64,000 bases of DNA from Zooshikella sp050749885 (GCF_050749885.1 NZ_JBOIUB010000001.1:806001-870000), one strand, 5' to 3'. Positions 29,001-38,187 are shown, counted from the stretch's first letter. Notes: generated by a model not told the origin, from the letters alone. Made by a program: numbers and translations.

Positions 29001-29460
29001 TTTTATGGTGCCTTCAGTCATCATCCCTCTGTCCTCGTTTCCTCTGACACCAAACGGCAAGATTGATAAACAGCAGCTCCCATCGCCTACAGAATTTTCT
29101 CAAACCTTTCAAACCAGTAAACGCTTACCTTCAACGGATACCCAAAGAGCATTGGCAACAATCTGGCTTGGTTTGCTTAAGTGCCCGCAGGTATCTATTG
29201 ATGACAACTTTTTTGTGGCTGGGGGGAACTCACTGTTAGCAGGCCAGATGATACAGGCCGTTCAGCAACGCTTTGACGTTGCTTTACCTATGCGTGAAGT
29301 TTTTCTGGAGCCGACTATTGCCCACCTCAGTAAGGCCATCGACCGATTAAAGCAGCAAGCAGCAGAAGCCACTGCCGTTGAAGACCCCTTTGCGCACTTA
29401 TCAGAAGCCATGGTTGATAGTTTATTGAGTGACCCACTTCTTGCGGAGAATATGTCATGA
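26074..29460 (+). CDS. NRPS 2: C-A(Gly)-PCP
   Basis: A 1128-residue single-module synthetase. The condensation domain spans residues 20-450 with an intact HHALADG motif near residue 157; adenylation is at about 490-985 (YTSGSTGKPKGVMV); the carrier domain has its Ser near 1053 (GGNSLL). The specificity code read against GrsA is D-I-L-Q-L-G-L-I-W, the classical glycine code. It should extend acyl-alanine with glycine, giving the dipeptide that is released as an aldehyde in this pathway class. Its stop overlaps the next start by four bases (ATGA), so translation is coupled. Confidence 0.93.
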   Translation: MVDQQRTTHPPQQVALTELAECYVFPASSGQQRLWFLGTLDPEWLNAYLMLVKLSIEGPLNQVILQRALNEIVKRHESLRTHLTILDDQLVQVIDPNGTVTISVLDWRLFDDSEQQQRQAYLVSELNQNASLEQNQQLVRLVLVRQGEEQATLYISVHHALADGQSMEQLVSELLAAYQAILLDQPLPLPALPLQFADYVSWQQTWLQTPEAKAQEDYWIRLLDGASPYLDLPTDQPRPLIRSCAGRTSTFTISESLQAQITAFNAKHGFSNYMTLLAAYIILLHRFSGQDDFLVGVPVANRVQDELNHVIGFFANTLVVRALLQDDLSVLELLNAIRQQTLMAMDHQQLPFDALVNALQPERSLSYNPVFQTMFGLFAGAPAEFSCHDLQIKQQPVAYQTSKFDLSLFMFEQGEHWSGLIEYSTQLFSEDTIRQFINVYSAALYSLTTTPLCAVAELPLVSNTKEELSFLESGSQQEQSNDAISCFWPVIAQQKTLHPDKVALVSGSISLTYKQLVNQVEQWAAWFDAQGVRAGQRVAICLPRTPAMVIALLAVYKLGAAYVPIDPDYPSARVKLTLVDAAPHWLLVTSQDYESLQEINLKVNNIALVDAYDDTGGSLPTRLDTAPNISPQTVDIDELSTYSDSTSLAYLLYTSGSTGKPKGVMVTREGMNNFLSSFYRRSLVKSEDRLAAVTTIAFDIAVLELLLPLMSGAQVVLVAREQAGDGQALIDIIQQHHISVMQATPATWQLLADAGWLPPSSFTALCGGEALTDKLASQLLSNGAEVWNLYGPTETTIWSLCKQLQPQQKVTLGKPLDNTTYHVLDNSLSLVAPGMCGELFIGGRGLAQGYWQQPGLTARAFIPNPFNSESGAVTAQRLYRTGDRVRRLANGELEFLGRVDEQIKLRGFRIELGEIRAILLAQPWVAEAVVMSSGDSNHTKRIVAYIVWSATAQSLNQDNELLLQPLFVELQKRLPDFMVPSVIIPLSSFPLTPNGKIDKQQLPSPTEFSQTFQTSKRLPSTDTQRALATIWLGLLKCPQVSIDDNFFVAGGNSLLAGQMIQAVQQRFDVALPMREVFLEPTIAHLSKAIDRLKQQAAEATAVEDPFAHLSEAMVDSLLSDPLLAENMS

Positions 29461-32400
29461 GTTTGTTAGTGAGTTCTAAGGAGCAGGAGGCTGTTGCCCA
29501 GAAGCGCAAGGAGCTTCAGAAGATGCTTCAGTCTGGTAAAAGTAATCTCTCTGTTGAGCAGCTGCGCTTATGGACGCTTCTGCAGCTTGATAACTCCATG
29601 CCCATGCTGAATTTTTTTGCTTATCAATTAAAAGGAAACATTGATCTGGCAAGGCTTCAGCAAAGCTGGGCAGAAGTGGTTAGTCAGCATGATGTACTGG
29701 GGTGTCATTTTAAGCCTTTTGCTCATACGGCTTTGCGTATTCCCTGTCAGCAAAAAGATATCTCATTCAATGTTGAGACAAGACTGGGAGAGCATACAGT
29801 CAATGATATTTTGAAAGTGTGGTTGGACACTGCTGCTACACAGTCTCACCATACCGCAGGGGAAATCACCCAGGACCAACTCGCTGCATTAACATTGATC
29901 GAGTTAAGTGAAGGTCATTACCTGCTTTTACTTAAGCTATCACGCTTAGCTGGGGACTTAACGGCGGGTCAGCTGATCATTAAAAAGCTGCTTGCTAATT
30001 ACCAAGCATTAAATACAAGTTTGCCTCAGGCTTCGACTATAAAAATACAGGCGGAACCAGGTTCTTTTACTGAGTTTGCACTGTATGAGCGTAACTGGCT
30101 AAAGTCACCTGTAGCGAAAAAAGCGCTTAGTTTCTGGCAGTCTGCGTTAGATGATGTTCCCCCGTTGAAACTACCAACAGATTTTCCACGGCCTGCCATT
30201 AAAACTAACCATTGTGCCGCTGAGGTTGTGTGGTTAGAGGATAAAGTCTTGGAGTGTCTTCAAAAGCAGTGTCAGAGCTTAACGGTTGACTTGCATGACA
30301 TACTGCTGAGTACCGTTTTTTTACAGTTAAACCGCTATACAAATCAAACCAAATTTGCAATTGGTATTAAAGTCGATCGCCGGGAACAAGCGTTTCAACA
30401 GATTATTGGTCCTGTTGATAACTGGTTGCCCTTATGTACTGAGATTACTCAAGAGGTTCCTTTTTCAGCTTTTCTGAACTCGATTGTAGCGCAGCGCAAG
30501 GCGGTAAAGGCTCAGGGCTTTTTGCCTTTTGCCACACTGGTTGAACAGCTACAACCTGAGCGGGATCTGAGTAGAACACCTTTTTATCAGGTGATGTTTT
30601 TATTTGAAGATTTGCGTATAGACCAGCAAATGACTGCGAAAGGTGAACTGCAAGCAGAAGCTTTATCCTTACCGCAGCAAAATACGCATACGGATATGAC
30701 GTTGACGGTCTCCCAAACTTCTGATGGTTTACAGTTAAGAGCTGATTACAACATTGACCTATTTAACACTGAGACTATACAGCGACAACTTGCACACTGG
30801 GTTCAACTCATCTCCAGCATTGCTAAAGACCCTCAGCAAATGAGTCATTTATTACCTTTCTTAACTCAAGCTGAGCAAACTACATTGCTACAGGAGTGGA
30901 ATGCCACTGAGCAACACTTTTTCCCCGATGCTGCATTACATCACCTTATTGAGCATCAGGCAGCGAATACTCCTACAGCACTGAGTGTGTTATGTGAGGG
31001 AGAAAAGCTGACTTATCAGGATTTAAATGAGCGTGCCAACCAGCTGGCCAGCTATTTGTGTCAGGTATTAGCTAAACCGGAGGGGCTTGATGAAACGCGT
31101 ATAGCCATTTGTCTGGAACGCACTGTAGAAATGGCAGTAGCGATGTTAGCGGTGTTGAAAGCAGGTGGGGTTTTTGTCCCTTTAGACCCTGCGTATCCGG
31201 AAGAACGACTATCGCATATGCTCTCAGATAGTGATGCTCAGTGTTTGTTAACAGCGCAAGGAGTATGGCAGGAGCTGCAAAATAAAGTATCGCTAAAACC
31301 TTTGCTAGCAGGTCAGTCATTGCAAACGATTAAGATAGATCAGCAGTGGCCTGCCATTGCTGAATGCGCTAGGGCTAATCTTCAGTTAACGGTAAGGGCA
31401 GAGCATTTAGCTTATTTAATATATACGTCGGGTTCTACTGGCACACCTAAAGCGGTGATGGTTACACATCGAGGTGTTGTTAATAATTTGAGTTGGCGCC
31501 AGTCTGTTTGGCCGCTCGCTGAAGGTGATCGGGTTTTACAGAATTTTTCATTTAGTTTTGATCCTGCTATTTGGGCTACATTTTTCCCGCTAATTGCAGG
31601 TGCTTGTACTGTTATTGCTCCAACCCGAATCAGTGCTGATCACTTGGCATTGATTGATTATATCCAGTCTTATGAAATTACATTGTTAGGTGGCGTGCCT
31701 TCGTTATTTTCATTATTGGCTGAGGAATCGAGTTTTGCGGCTTGCTCTCAGTTAAAGTATATATTGAGTGGTGGGGAAGCATTTCCACGCAAAGTCTTTA
31801 ATAAGCTGGACAGTATGGTGCCAGCCAAAATCTTGAACTTGTATGGCCCTACGGAGACAACCATTGATGTAACCTGCTGTGAGCATCCTGAACCCACGCG
31901 GGATATTGTGCCATTAGGAAAACCTACGGCTAATGTTCAGGTTTATATTCTTGATGAATATTTTCAACCTGTGCCTGTAGGGGTTGCAGGTGAGGTTTTT
32001 ATTGGCGGTGTTGGCTTAGCTCGAGGCTACAATAAGCGACCAGGTATGACAGCACAGCGATTTTTGCCTGATCCTTTTTCAAAAATACCAGGTGCAAGAA
32101 TCTACCGGACGGGTGATCGAGGCTGCTATTTAGCCGATGGCACAATTGAATACTTAGGCCGTGTTGATGATCAGGTTAAAGTTAGTGGTTACAGGATTGA
32201 GCTAGGGGAAGTCGAAGCAGCATTACGTTTACATCCTGCGGTTAACGATGCTGTGGTGGTAGTGCGCACGAGTGATTCAGGTATTGCGAGATTAGTCGCC
32301 TTTGTGGCCACGAAAGATATGGACTTAACAACCGAAGGCTTACAGCAATTTTTGGCTGATTTGTTACCTTCACACATGACCCCTTCAATAATTACACTGC

Positions 32401-33968
32401 TAGAACAGTTACCCCATACGCAAAATGGAAAGGTGGATAAATCGGCGTTACCTGACACACAAATAGAACGTTCGGTGGCGTTGGGTAAATTCGTTGCCCC
32501 ACGAACGGCATTAGAGCGAGTGATTGCGCAGGACTTTATCAGTGTACTCGGTCTTAATGAGATCAGTATTCATGATGATTTTTTTGCGTTGGGTGGCACT
32601 TCTATTATTTTGTCGCAATTGGCTGCACGTTTGTTAAAACGGTATGACATACCTGTTCCTATTCATCGATTTTTCAGTACACCCACAGTTGCGGGAGTGG
32701 TTGAAGTTATTGAGTTTTATCAGCGTGAAGGGGTGCAGGCAGTTATTGCTGATCAACATGCCTCCCGCTTAATGCAGGATGCAACATTAGCGGATGATAT
32801 TTCACCGAGTAATTTACCTGTTTGTGATTTTGAAAATCCGACAGCTGTATTATTAACCGGAGCAACAGGGTATTTGGGGGCATTTTTATTAGAACAACTT
32901 TTACTACGTACGCAGGCTGATATTTATTGCTTGGTAAGAGCTAAAAGTGAAAACCAGGCATTCACAAGAATTCGTCAGGTGATGGTGCAGTATCTCATTT
33001 GGGATGAGCGTTACGAGCACCGTATTAAACCTTTGGTGGGTGATTTAGGTTTACCAAGACTTGGTCTCAATGAAACTCAGTGGGAAACATTAGCTGAAAC
33101 ACTACAGGCTATTTACCACAATGGGGCTTTAGTCAATTTTGTTTACCCTTACTCTGCGCTGCGTGCACCTAATGTGCAAGGTACACAGGAAGTGCTGCGC
33201 TTGGCATGTACTAAGCAGTTAAAGGCTGTACATTATGTCTCAACAATTGATGTACTACTGTCAACGCATAGTCCACGCCCATTTATTGAAAATAATAACC
33301 CTCTGCAAAACCCGGTATCAGTGCCTGAAGGTTATACCGGGAGTAAATGGGTTGCCGAAAAAGTGGTTGATATTGGTCGGCAACGTGGTATTCCGATTAC
33401 TATTTTTAGACCCGGTTTGGTGATTAGTCATAGTGAAACCGGTGCAACCCAAACTAATGATTATTTATTAGTAGCTTTACGTGGATTTTTACCGATGAGC
33501 ATTATTCCAGATTATCCACGTATTTTTGATACAGTACCGGTTGATTATGTAGCTAAATCATTAGTGCATATATCCTTAAATAAAAATAATACGGATGGTT
33601 TTTATCATTTATTTAATCCGGCACCCGTCTCCTTATTACGATTTTGCGAATGGGTTCGTTCATTTGGTTATACTTTTGATATTGTGCCATTTGAAGAAGG
33701 GCGAGAAAAAGCATTAACCGTCAGTGCTGACCATCCGCTATATTCATTGGTGCCTCTTATTCGTGATGCTGAGGCTAATCCACAAAAGGCGTTAGACCCC
33801 ATGCATATGGATGAATTACAACCTGCACATGAATGTCAAAATACGATTAATGCGTTAGCGGACAGTGATATTAATTGTCCTCCTATGAGTGAAAAACTGG
33901 CCCATCAATGTTTACAGTATTTAGTCGATATTCAATTTCTTCCCGCACCTGAAAAGGTAGTAGTGTGA
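29457..33968 (+). CDS. NRPS 3: C(degenerate)-A(modified Tyr)-PCP-Re
   Basis: A 1503-residue terminal synthetase. The condensation-like domain (35-450) lacks the HHxxxDG motif: the region near residue 161 reads LLKLSRLAGDLTAG. Adenylation (480-980) gives code D-P-W-G-L-G-L-I-D, which I recall as the type reported for 3-hydroxy-5-methyl-O-methyltyrosine modules. The carrier Ser is near 1049 (LGGTSII). A thioester reductase follows from about 1130, with LTGATGYLG and a YTGSKWVAEK catalytic Tyr/Lys pair. SfmC-type enzymes of this layout reduce the bound peptide to an aldehyde and perform iterative Pictet-Spengler cyclisation. That function is inferred from architecture. Confidence 0.92.
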   Translation: MSLLVSSKEQEAVAQKRKELQKMLQSGKSNLSVEQLRLWTLLQLDNSMPMLNFFAYQLKGNIDLARLQQSWAEVVSQHDVLGCHFKPFAHTALRIPCQQKDISFNVETRLGEHTVNDILKVWLDTAATQSHHTAGEITQDQLAALTLIELSEGHYLLLLKLSRLAGDLTAGQLIIKKLLANYQALNTSLPQASTIKIQAEPGSFTEFALYERNWLKSPVAKKALSFWQSALDDVPPLKLPTDFPRPAIKTNHCAAEVVWLEDKVLECLQKQCQSLTVDLHDILLSTVFLQLNRYTNQTKFAIGIKVDRREQAFQQIIGPVDNWLPLCTEITQEVPFSAFLNSIVAQRKAVKAQGFLPFATLVEQLQPERDLSRTPFYQVMFLFEDLRIDQQMTAKGELQAEALSLPQQNTHTDMTLTVSQTSDGLQLRADYNIDLFNTETIQRQLAHWVQLISSIAKDPQQMSHLLPFLTQAEQTTLLQEWNATEQHFFPDAALHHLIEHQAANTPTALSVLCEGEKLTYQDLNERANQLASYLCQVLAKPEGLDETRIAICLERTVEMAVAMLAVLKAGGVFVPLDPAYPEERLSHMLSDSDAQCLLTAQGVWQELQNKVSLKPLLAGQSLQTIKIDQQWPAIAECARANLQLTVRAEHLAYLIYTSGSTGTPKAVMVTHRGVVNNLSWRQSVWPLAEGDRVLQNFSFSFDPAIWATFFPLIAGACTVIAPTRISADHLALIDYIQSYEITLLGGVPSLFSLLAEESSFAACSQLKYILSGGEAFPRKVFNKLDSMVPAKILNLYGPTETTIDVTCCEHPEPTRDIVPLGKPTANVQVYILDEYFQPVPVGVAGEVFIGGVGLARGYNKRPGMTAQRFLPDPFSKIPGARIYRTGDRGCYLADGTIEYLGRVDDQVKVSGYRIELGEVEAALRLHPAVNDAVVVVRTSDSGIARLVAFVATKDMDLTTEGLQQFLADLLPSHMTPSIITLLEQLPHTQNGKVDKSALPDTQIERSVALGKFVAPRTALERVIAQDFISVLGLNEISIHDDFFALGGTSIILSQLAARLLKRYDIPVPIHRFFSTPTVAGVVEVIEFYQREGVQAVIADQHASRLMQDATLADDISPSNLPVCDFENPTAVLLTGATGYLGAFLLEQLLLRTQADIYCLVRAKSENQAFTRIRQVMVQYLIWDERYEHRIKPLVGDLGLPRLGLNETQWETLAETLQAIYHNGALVNFVYPYSALRAPNVQGTQEVLRLACTKQLKAVHYVSTIDVLLSTHSPRPFIENNNPLQNPVSVPEGYTGSKWVAEKVVDIGRQRGIPITIFRPGLVISHSETGATQTNDYLLVALRGFLPMSIIPDYPRIFDTVPVDYVAKSLVHISLNKNNTDGFYHLFNPAPVSLLRFCEWVRSFGYTFDIVPFEEGREKALTVSADHPLYSLVPLIRDAEANPQKALDPMHMDELQPAHECQNTINALADSDINCPPMSEKLAHQCLQYLVDIQFLPAPEKVVV

Positions 33969-34033
33969 CGCTATGTGTTGGGCGTTGCATTGTTTAAAAG
34001 GTAATTAGTAGAAGAAACAGGGAGTTAAAAAAC

Positions 34034-34237
34034 ATGTCTGGCTTTCTTTCAAATGATGATCGTGTTGAGTGTAAAGTTGTTGTGAATGAAGAGCAGCAGT
34101 ACTCCATTTGGCCCAAAGAACAGGTTTGTCCTTTAGGGTGGAAAGAGGAAGGATTTAAGGGCGTTCGTTCGGACTGCGTGGCTTATATTGATAAGGTTTG
34201 GGTTGATATGAGACCACGTTCTATTCGTACGGAATAA
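34034..34237 (+). CDS. MbtH-like protein
   Basis: A 67-residue MbtH homologue with the family residues QYSIWP near 22-27, PLGWKEEGFKG in the middle and VWVDMRP near 55. MbtH proteins bind and stabilise or activate NRPS adenylation domains. The gene lies 66 bp after the NRPS 3 stop on the same strand. Safracin and saframycin loci each carry one. Length is standard. Confidence 0.95.
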   Translation: MSGFLSNDDRVECKVVVNEEQQYSIWPKEQVCPLGWKEEGFKGVRSDCVAYIDKVWVDMRPRSIRTE

Positions 34238-34357
34238 AGAAATACTACTAAACCATAATTATTTTTTCGAAATAATAAAAACTGAAAAGGTTTACTATAC
34301 CCGTTTAAAGGGCATAGGACTTTTGAGTAACATGTAAATTAATAAGGAGATTAAACA

Positions 34358-35452
34358 ATGGGTTTACAACAAAAAGACGTAATATCTACTGCTGAAAATG
34401 CCCACTCAATCGCTCATCAGCGTAAACCATTAACGATGGAGGATTTAACGCCTATTTTATTTGGAGCTTCTGCATTTCAGTATTTGAATGCAGCATGTGA
34501 TATAGGTTTATTAGATTTATTACATGAGAAACCCAATTTAAGCAAAGAAGAGATTGCTAAAAAGCTGAATTTACAACACCGTGCTATTGATATTCTATTA
34601 TTGGGCACAAACTCACTTGGATTAACAGAAAAAACAGAACAAGGATATGTTAATGCTGATGTCATTGAGCAGCTGATTGCTGGTGGACAGTGGCAAATTT
34701 TTAAAGATGTCGTTGGTTTTGAGCAGCATGTGGTTTATGAGGGGCAGGTTGACTTCAGTGAGTCTTTAAAAACAAACAGTAATGTCGGCATTCGTCGTAT
34801 TCGTGGTTCAGGCAGAGATTTATACCATCGCTTGTCAGAGAATCCTCATATGGAGCAGGCATTTTATAATTATATGCACTCTTGGTCTGAGTTGAGTAAC
34901 CCGCTTTTATGGCAACACGCAGATTTTAGTAATGTCAAGAAAGTAATCGATGTTGGCGGTGGGACTGGCGTGAATGCTATTGCTCTGGCAGAAGCATTTC
35001 CTCATTTGGAAATTACCATTCTTGAAATTGCCGGAACAGTGCCTATCGCTAGGCAACGTATTGCAAAAGCAGGTTTGGAAGATCGTATTCATGTCGTTCA
35101 ATGTGATATGTTCCATGATCATTTTCCTCAGGGACATGATTGTGTTTTATTTTCTCATCAGTTAGTGATTTGGACACCTGAGCAAAATATTGAGCTACTG
35201 AAAAAAGCTCAGGATGTATTACCTGCTGGAGGCAAAGTTATCATCTTTAATTCTATCTCTAATGATAAAGGGGATGGTCCACTCATGGCTGCTTTAGATA
35301 GCGTTTATTTTGCTGCTATCCCTGCTGAAGGTGGAATGATTTACGCATGGCATCAGTATATGGAATGGTTAGATGCTGCCGGATTTAAAGATGCCAAAGC
35401 TATTGACTGTGAAGGCTGGACGCCTCATGGCATTATTGAAGCAACAAAATAA
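34358..35452 (+). CDS. SAM-dependent C-methyltransferase (SfmM2/SacF-like)
   Basis: A 364-residue methyltransferase of the Methyltransf_2 type. An N-terminal winged-helix dimerisation domain (residues 20-110) precedes a C-terminal SAM domain with VIDVGGGTGVNAIALAEAFP near residue 190 and a downstream LPAGGKVII. In saframycin biosynthesis SfmM2, of similar size and fold, methylates C3 of tyrosine as the first committed step. Position behind the NRPS and MbtH genes fits. A ribosome site (aaggag) precedes the ATG, and a strong hairpin terminator follows. Substrate is inferred. Confidence 0.85.
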   Translation: MGLQQKDVISTAENAHSIAHQRKPLTMEDLTPILFGASAFQYLNAACDIGLLDLLHEKPNLSKEEIAKKLNLQHRAIDILLLGTNSLGLTEKTEQGYVNADVIEQLIAGGQWQIFKDVVGFEQHVVYEGQVDFSESLKTNSNVGIRRIRGSGRDLYHRLSENPHMEQAFYNYMHSWSELSNPLLWQHADFSNVKKVIDVGGGTGVNAIALAEAFPHLEITILEIAGTVPIARQRIAKAGLEDRIHVVQCDMFHDHFPQGHDCVLFSHQLVIWTPEQNIELLKKAQDVLPAGGKVIIFNSISNDKGDGPLMAALDSVYFAAIPAEGGMIYAWHQYMEWLDAAGFKDAKAIDCEGWTPHGIIEATK

Positions 35453-35541
35453 ACTGAATATTAAAAATGAATACCAAAAGTTCAGCGTTAATTAATGGCT
35501 ATTAAATAACTGATACTACTGTTTAATGCGTTTTGAAGGCA

Positions 35542-35578
35542 GAAAAGCCGTTAATACAAGAGATATTAACGGCTTTTC
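35542..35578 (+). terminator. Terminator after the C-methyltransferase gene
   Basis: A perfect 14-bp stem (gaaaagccgttaat with its complement) around a 9-nt loop, 89 bp after the stop. The 3' arm ends in a T-rich run. It probably ends the NRPS transcript, which would give the following peptidase gene its own promoter or readthrough-only expression. Confidence 0.8.
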
Positions 35579-35644
35579 CTGTTACTTATTATTATATGTG
35601 TATGCTCCCATGGCATCACTATTTATGTTTATAGACAAAAGTTT

Positions 35645-38080
35645 ATGTATTCAGACTTACATGAAAAACATTTGAGTGGTTATCACCAATCTATAGCTGA
35701 TATAGAAAAGAGTAACGATCGGTTACCCGTTTTTCTCTGCGTAGTTTCCATTTTGGTGTTGATCTTTTTAGTAAGTTATATGTTGCAACCACCTAAACCA
35801 TTACCTATTGATGCCAGTAATACACTTTTTTCTGCCAATCGCGCCCAAGCTATTTATAAAAAAATTTTCTTTCCGGAAAAACCACACCCAACAGGTAGTT
35901 TGGCACAACAGGACGTGAGGAAAAGGTTGGTTCAACAACTTAAGTCTTTAGGATTATCGCCAAAAGTAAACGTGGGTGAAGCATGCAATGGCAATCGTTG
36001 TGGATTGGTGAGTAATATCCTAGCGATAATTCCAGGCAAAAATCCAGAAAAAAAAGTCGTGATGACCGCCCACTATGACTCAGTGAATGCTTCAGCGGGT
36101 GCTGCAGACAATGCGATTAATGTAGCCAGCCTTGTTGAAGTTGCTAAAGTACTATTACATCAAGGAAACTTAAAAGGGGATATCATTTTACTGTTTACAG
36201 ATGCTGAGGAGCAAGGTTTGCTTGGCGCATCTTTATTCGTAGAAAATCCACTTTTTAAAGCGGTAGATTATATTATTAACCTTGAAGCACGAGGTAATCA
36301 AGGCCTCAGTTTTTTAATTGAATCTGGTACAAATCAAGCAGTTACAGCTTTGGCTGTTGCTAAGGCGCTTAGTCGCCCTGCAGGAAATGCCATTGCGCCT
36401 TTTATTTATTCTCATCTACCTAATGCATCAGATATGTCAGTTTATTTACCAAAAGGTAAATCTGGGGCTCACTTTGCATTTTTTTCAAATATTTACCATT
36501 ACCATACCCCTTTAGATGCAATAGATAATGTTGATTTGGGTAGTGTCCAACATCAAGGTAATAATGTACTTGAGTTAGTCAAATATATTGATTCACTTGA
36601 TGAAAAATCATTAAATCAGGCATCGAATAAAGAGAGTGTAGTTTATTTTGATGTATTAACTCGATGGGTTGTTTATTGGAATGCAAAATGGACATTGCCT
36701 GTAATGTTGTTGCTTTGTCTAGCATTTATATTGTTGAGTGTTGGGATAGCTCAACATAATGGTGGATGGCGAAAACAGTTAGGTCAAATGGGGCTAGGTT
36801 TTCTTAGTGTACCTGTAGGTTGTATTTTGGCATTTGCACTCACATTAAGTGTAGAAATGTTATTGAAAATCATCACAAAAACAGCTGTTCCTTGGAGTGC
36901 TTATCCTTATGTAACGCTTTCATTGCAGGCTTTATTAGCCATACTGGTAGTAATACAATTGGTTAAAAAGTTTATCAAAAACCAAAGTGGTTTACACTTT
37001 TGGTTGGGTGTATGGAGTGTTTATGTTGTTTTAGGGCTTATCACCTCATTGAGGTTGGAGGTGGCGTCTTATTTATTTATAGTGCCATTAATGGTAGTTG
37101 TTTTTTGTCTTGCGTTATTAAAGTTTAACGTTTTAGTCCAGAGCAAAAATATATACTGGTTGCAGTTTTTGTGTTGGGTACCAGTTTGTTTGCTTTGGTT
37201 GCCACTTACGTTTTGGATTATTGATGGTATTGGTATTATGAGCTGTGCCATAATTACTATACCTGTGGTTTTATTGGTCATGCCGTTGTCTGTTATGATG
37301 AACCAAATAATAAGTCCGCGAGGAATTATTTATGGTATTTCACTTGTGTTATCAGTCTTGTTTTTAGCGTCACTATTATTACCTGTAAATAATAAACACC
37401 ACCCTGGCGTGCTCAATCACTGGATTTACCAAGGGGAGTCAGAACACTTTAGTCGCCATTTTTATGCATTTGTGCCAATGGATTTGTTTGGCAGTGAAGT
37501 AATCCCTCCTAAGGTATTAAATAATGTTGAAGGCCCGCATTCAGCGCCAGAGTATATTCCTGCGCCGTGGTATCAAGTTTTTATGAAAAAGCGAGATGCT
37601 ATAAATATACAAAGCCCTCTGGTAACAACATGGACTGCATTTGAAGGCATTGCAAAGGGTGAAAATAAAGGTTTGGCGAGAAATTCATCAATGGTTAATG
37701 CATTTCGAGTTAAGTCTAGAAGACAGTCGCCTTACTTATATGTCAAGCTGGATAGTCCGTATCATCAATTGGAGTTAATTTACAATGTTGCTGAAGATAA
37801 ACTTTCTTCAAAACCATTGTGGCAGGGTAATGAATTACATTATGTTGGATTACTTCCAGAGGGCATAGTACTGAATGTGAAAGGTCCTCAAGATAGTTCA
37901 GAGAAACTTACTTTAACAGTCGTTGACTTTGCACCTATTAGATCATCAGAAAAGAATGCCTTGTCCGCTTTACGTGAGAGGCTTGATTCGGCACCTTCAG
38001 GTATAGGTGATTTAATAGCGACAGGAAAAAAAGTCAGATTAAAGTTAAAACCAGAAGGTGGGTTGGCGATTATATATTAA
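35645..38080 (+). CDS. Membrane-bound M28-family peptidase
   Basis: An 811-residue protein. One N-terminal membrane anchor (residues 29-47) precedes an extracytoplasmic M28 aminopeptidase domain (130-320) with metal and catalytic residues visible in TAHYDSV (His143, Asp145), Asp155 and DAEEQGLLGA (Glu188, Glu189). A block of eight or so membrane helices (350-590) and a soluble C-terminal domain follow. In the saframycin pathway a membrane peptidase (SfmE) removes an acylated leader during export, so this gene is the natural candidate for prodrug maturation here. It could also be a general peptidase unrelated to the cluster; context favours the first view. Confidence 0.83.
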   Translation: MYSDLHEKHLSGYHQSIADIEKSNDRLPVFLCVVSILVLIFLVSYMLQPPKPLPIDASNTLFSANRAQAIYKKIFFPEKPHPTGSLAQQDVRKRLVQQLKSLGLSPKVNVGEACNGNRCGLVSNILAIIPGKNPEKKVVMTAHYDSVNASAGAADNAINVASLVEVAKVLLHQGNLKGDIILLFTDAEEQGLLGASLFVENPLFKAVDYIINLEARGNQGLSFLIESGTNQAVTALAVAKALSRPAGNAIAPFIYSHLPNASDMSVYLPKGKSGAHFAFFSNIYHYHTPLDAIDNVDLGSVQHQGNNVLELVKYIDSLDEKSLNQASNKESVVYFDVLTRWVVYWNAKWTLPVMLLLCLAFILLSVGIAQHNGGWRKQLGQMGLGFLSVPVGCILAFALTLSVEMLLKIITKTAVPWSAYPYVTLSLQALLAILVVIQLVKKFIKNQSGLHFWLGVWSVYVVLGLITSLRLEVASYLFIVPLMVVVFCLALLKFNVLVQSKNIYWLQFLCWVPVCLLWLPLTFWIIDGIGIMSCAIITIPVVLLVMPLSVMMNQIISPRGIIYGISLVLSVLFLASLLLPVNNKHHPGVLNHWIYQGESEHFSRHFYAFVPMDLFGSEVIPPKVLNNVEGPHSAPEYIPAPWYQVFMKKRDAINIQSPLVTTWTAFEGIAKGENKGLARNSSMVNAFRVKSRRQSPYLYVKLDSPYHQLELIYNVAEDKLSSKPLWQGNELHYVGLLPEGIVLNVKGPQDSSEKLTLTVVDFAPIRSSEKNALSALRERLDSAPSGIGDLIATGKKVRLKLKPEGGLAIIY

Positions 38081-38187
38081 TTTTGACTTATCATTTTTGC
38101 TACTCAATCATTCAAAACTGTAATAGTATACAGGTTAACGACCTTAGAGGTGCTCTTATATTAAAAAACACGGAGGTTAACTGCCAA

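Noticed and set aside
20532..33968. Siderophore or lipopeptide NRPS as explanation of the synthetases
   Set aside because: A terminal reductase, the Ala-Gly-Tyr-type codes, and the SfmD-like, C- and O-methyltransferase genes fit tetrahydroisoquinoline assembly better; no siderophore receptor or thioesterase is present.
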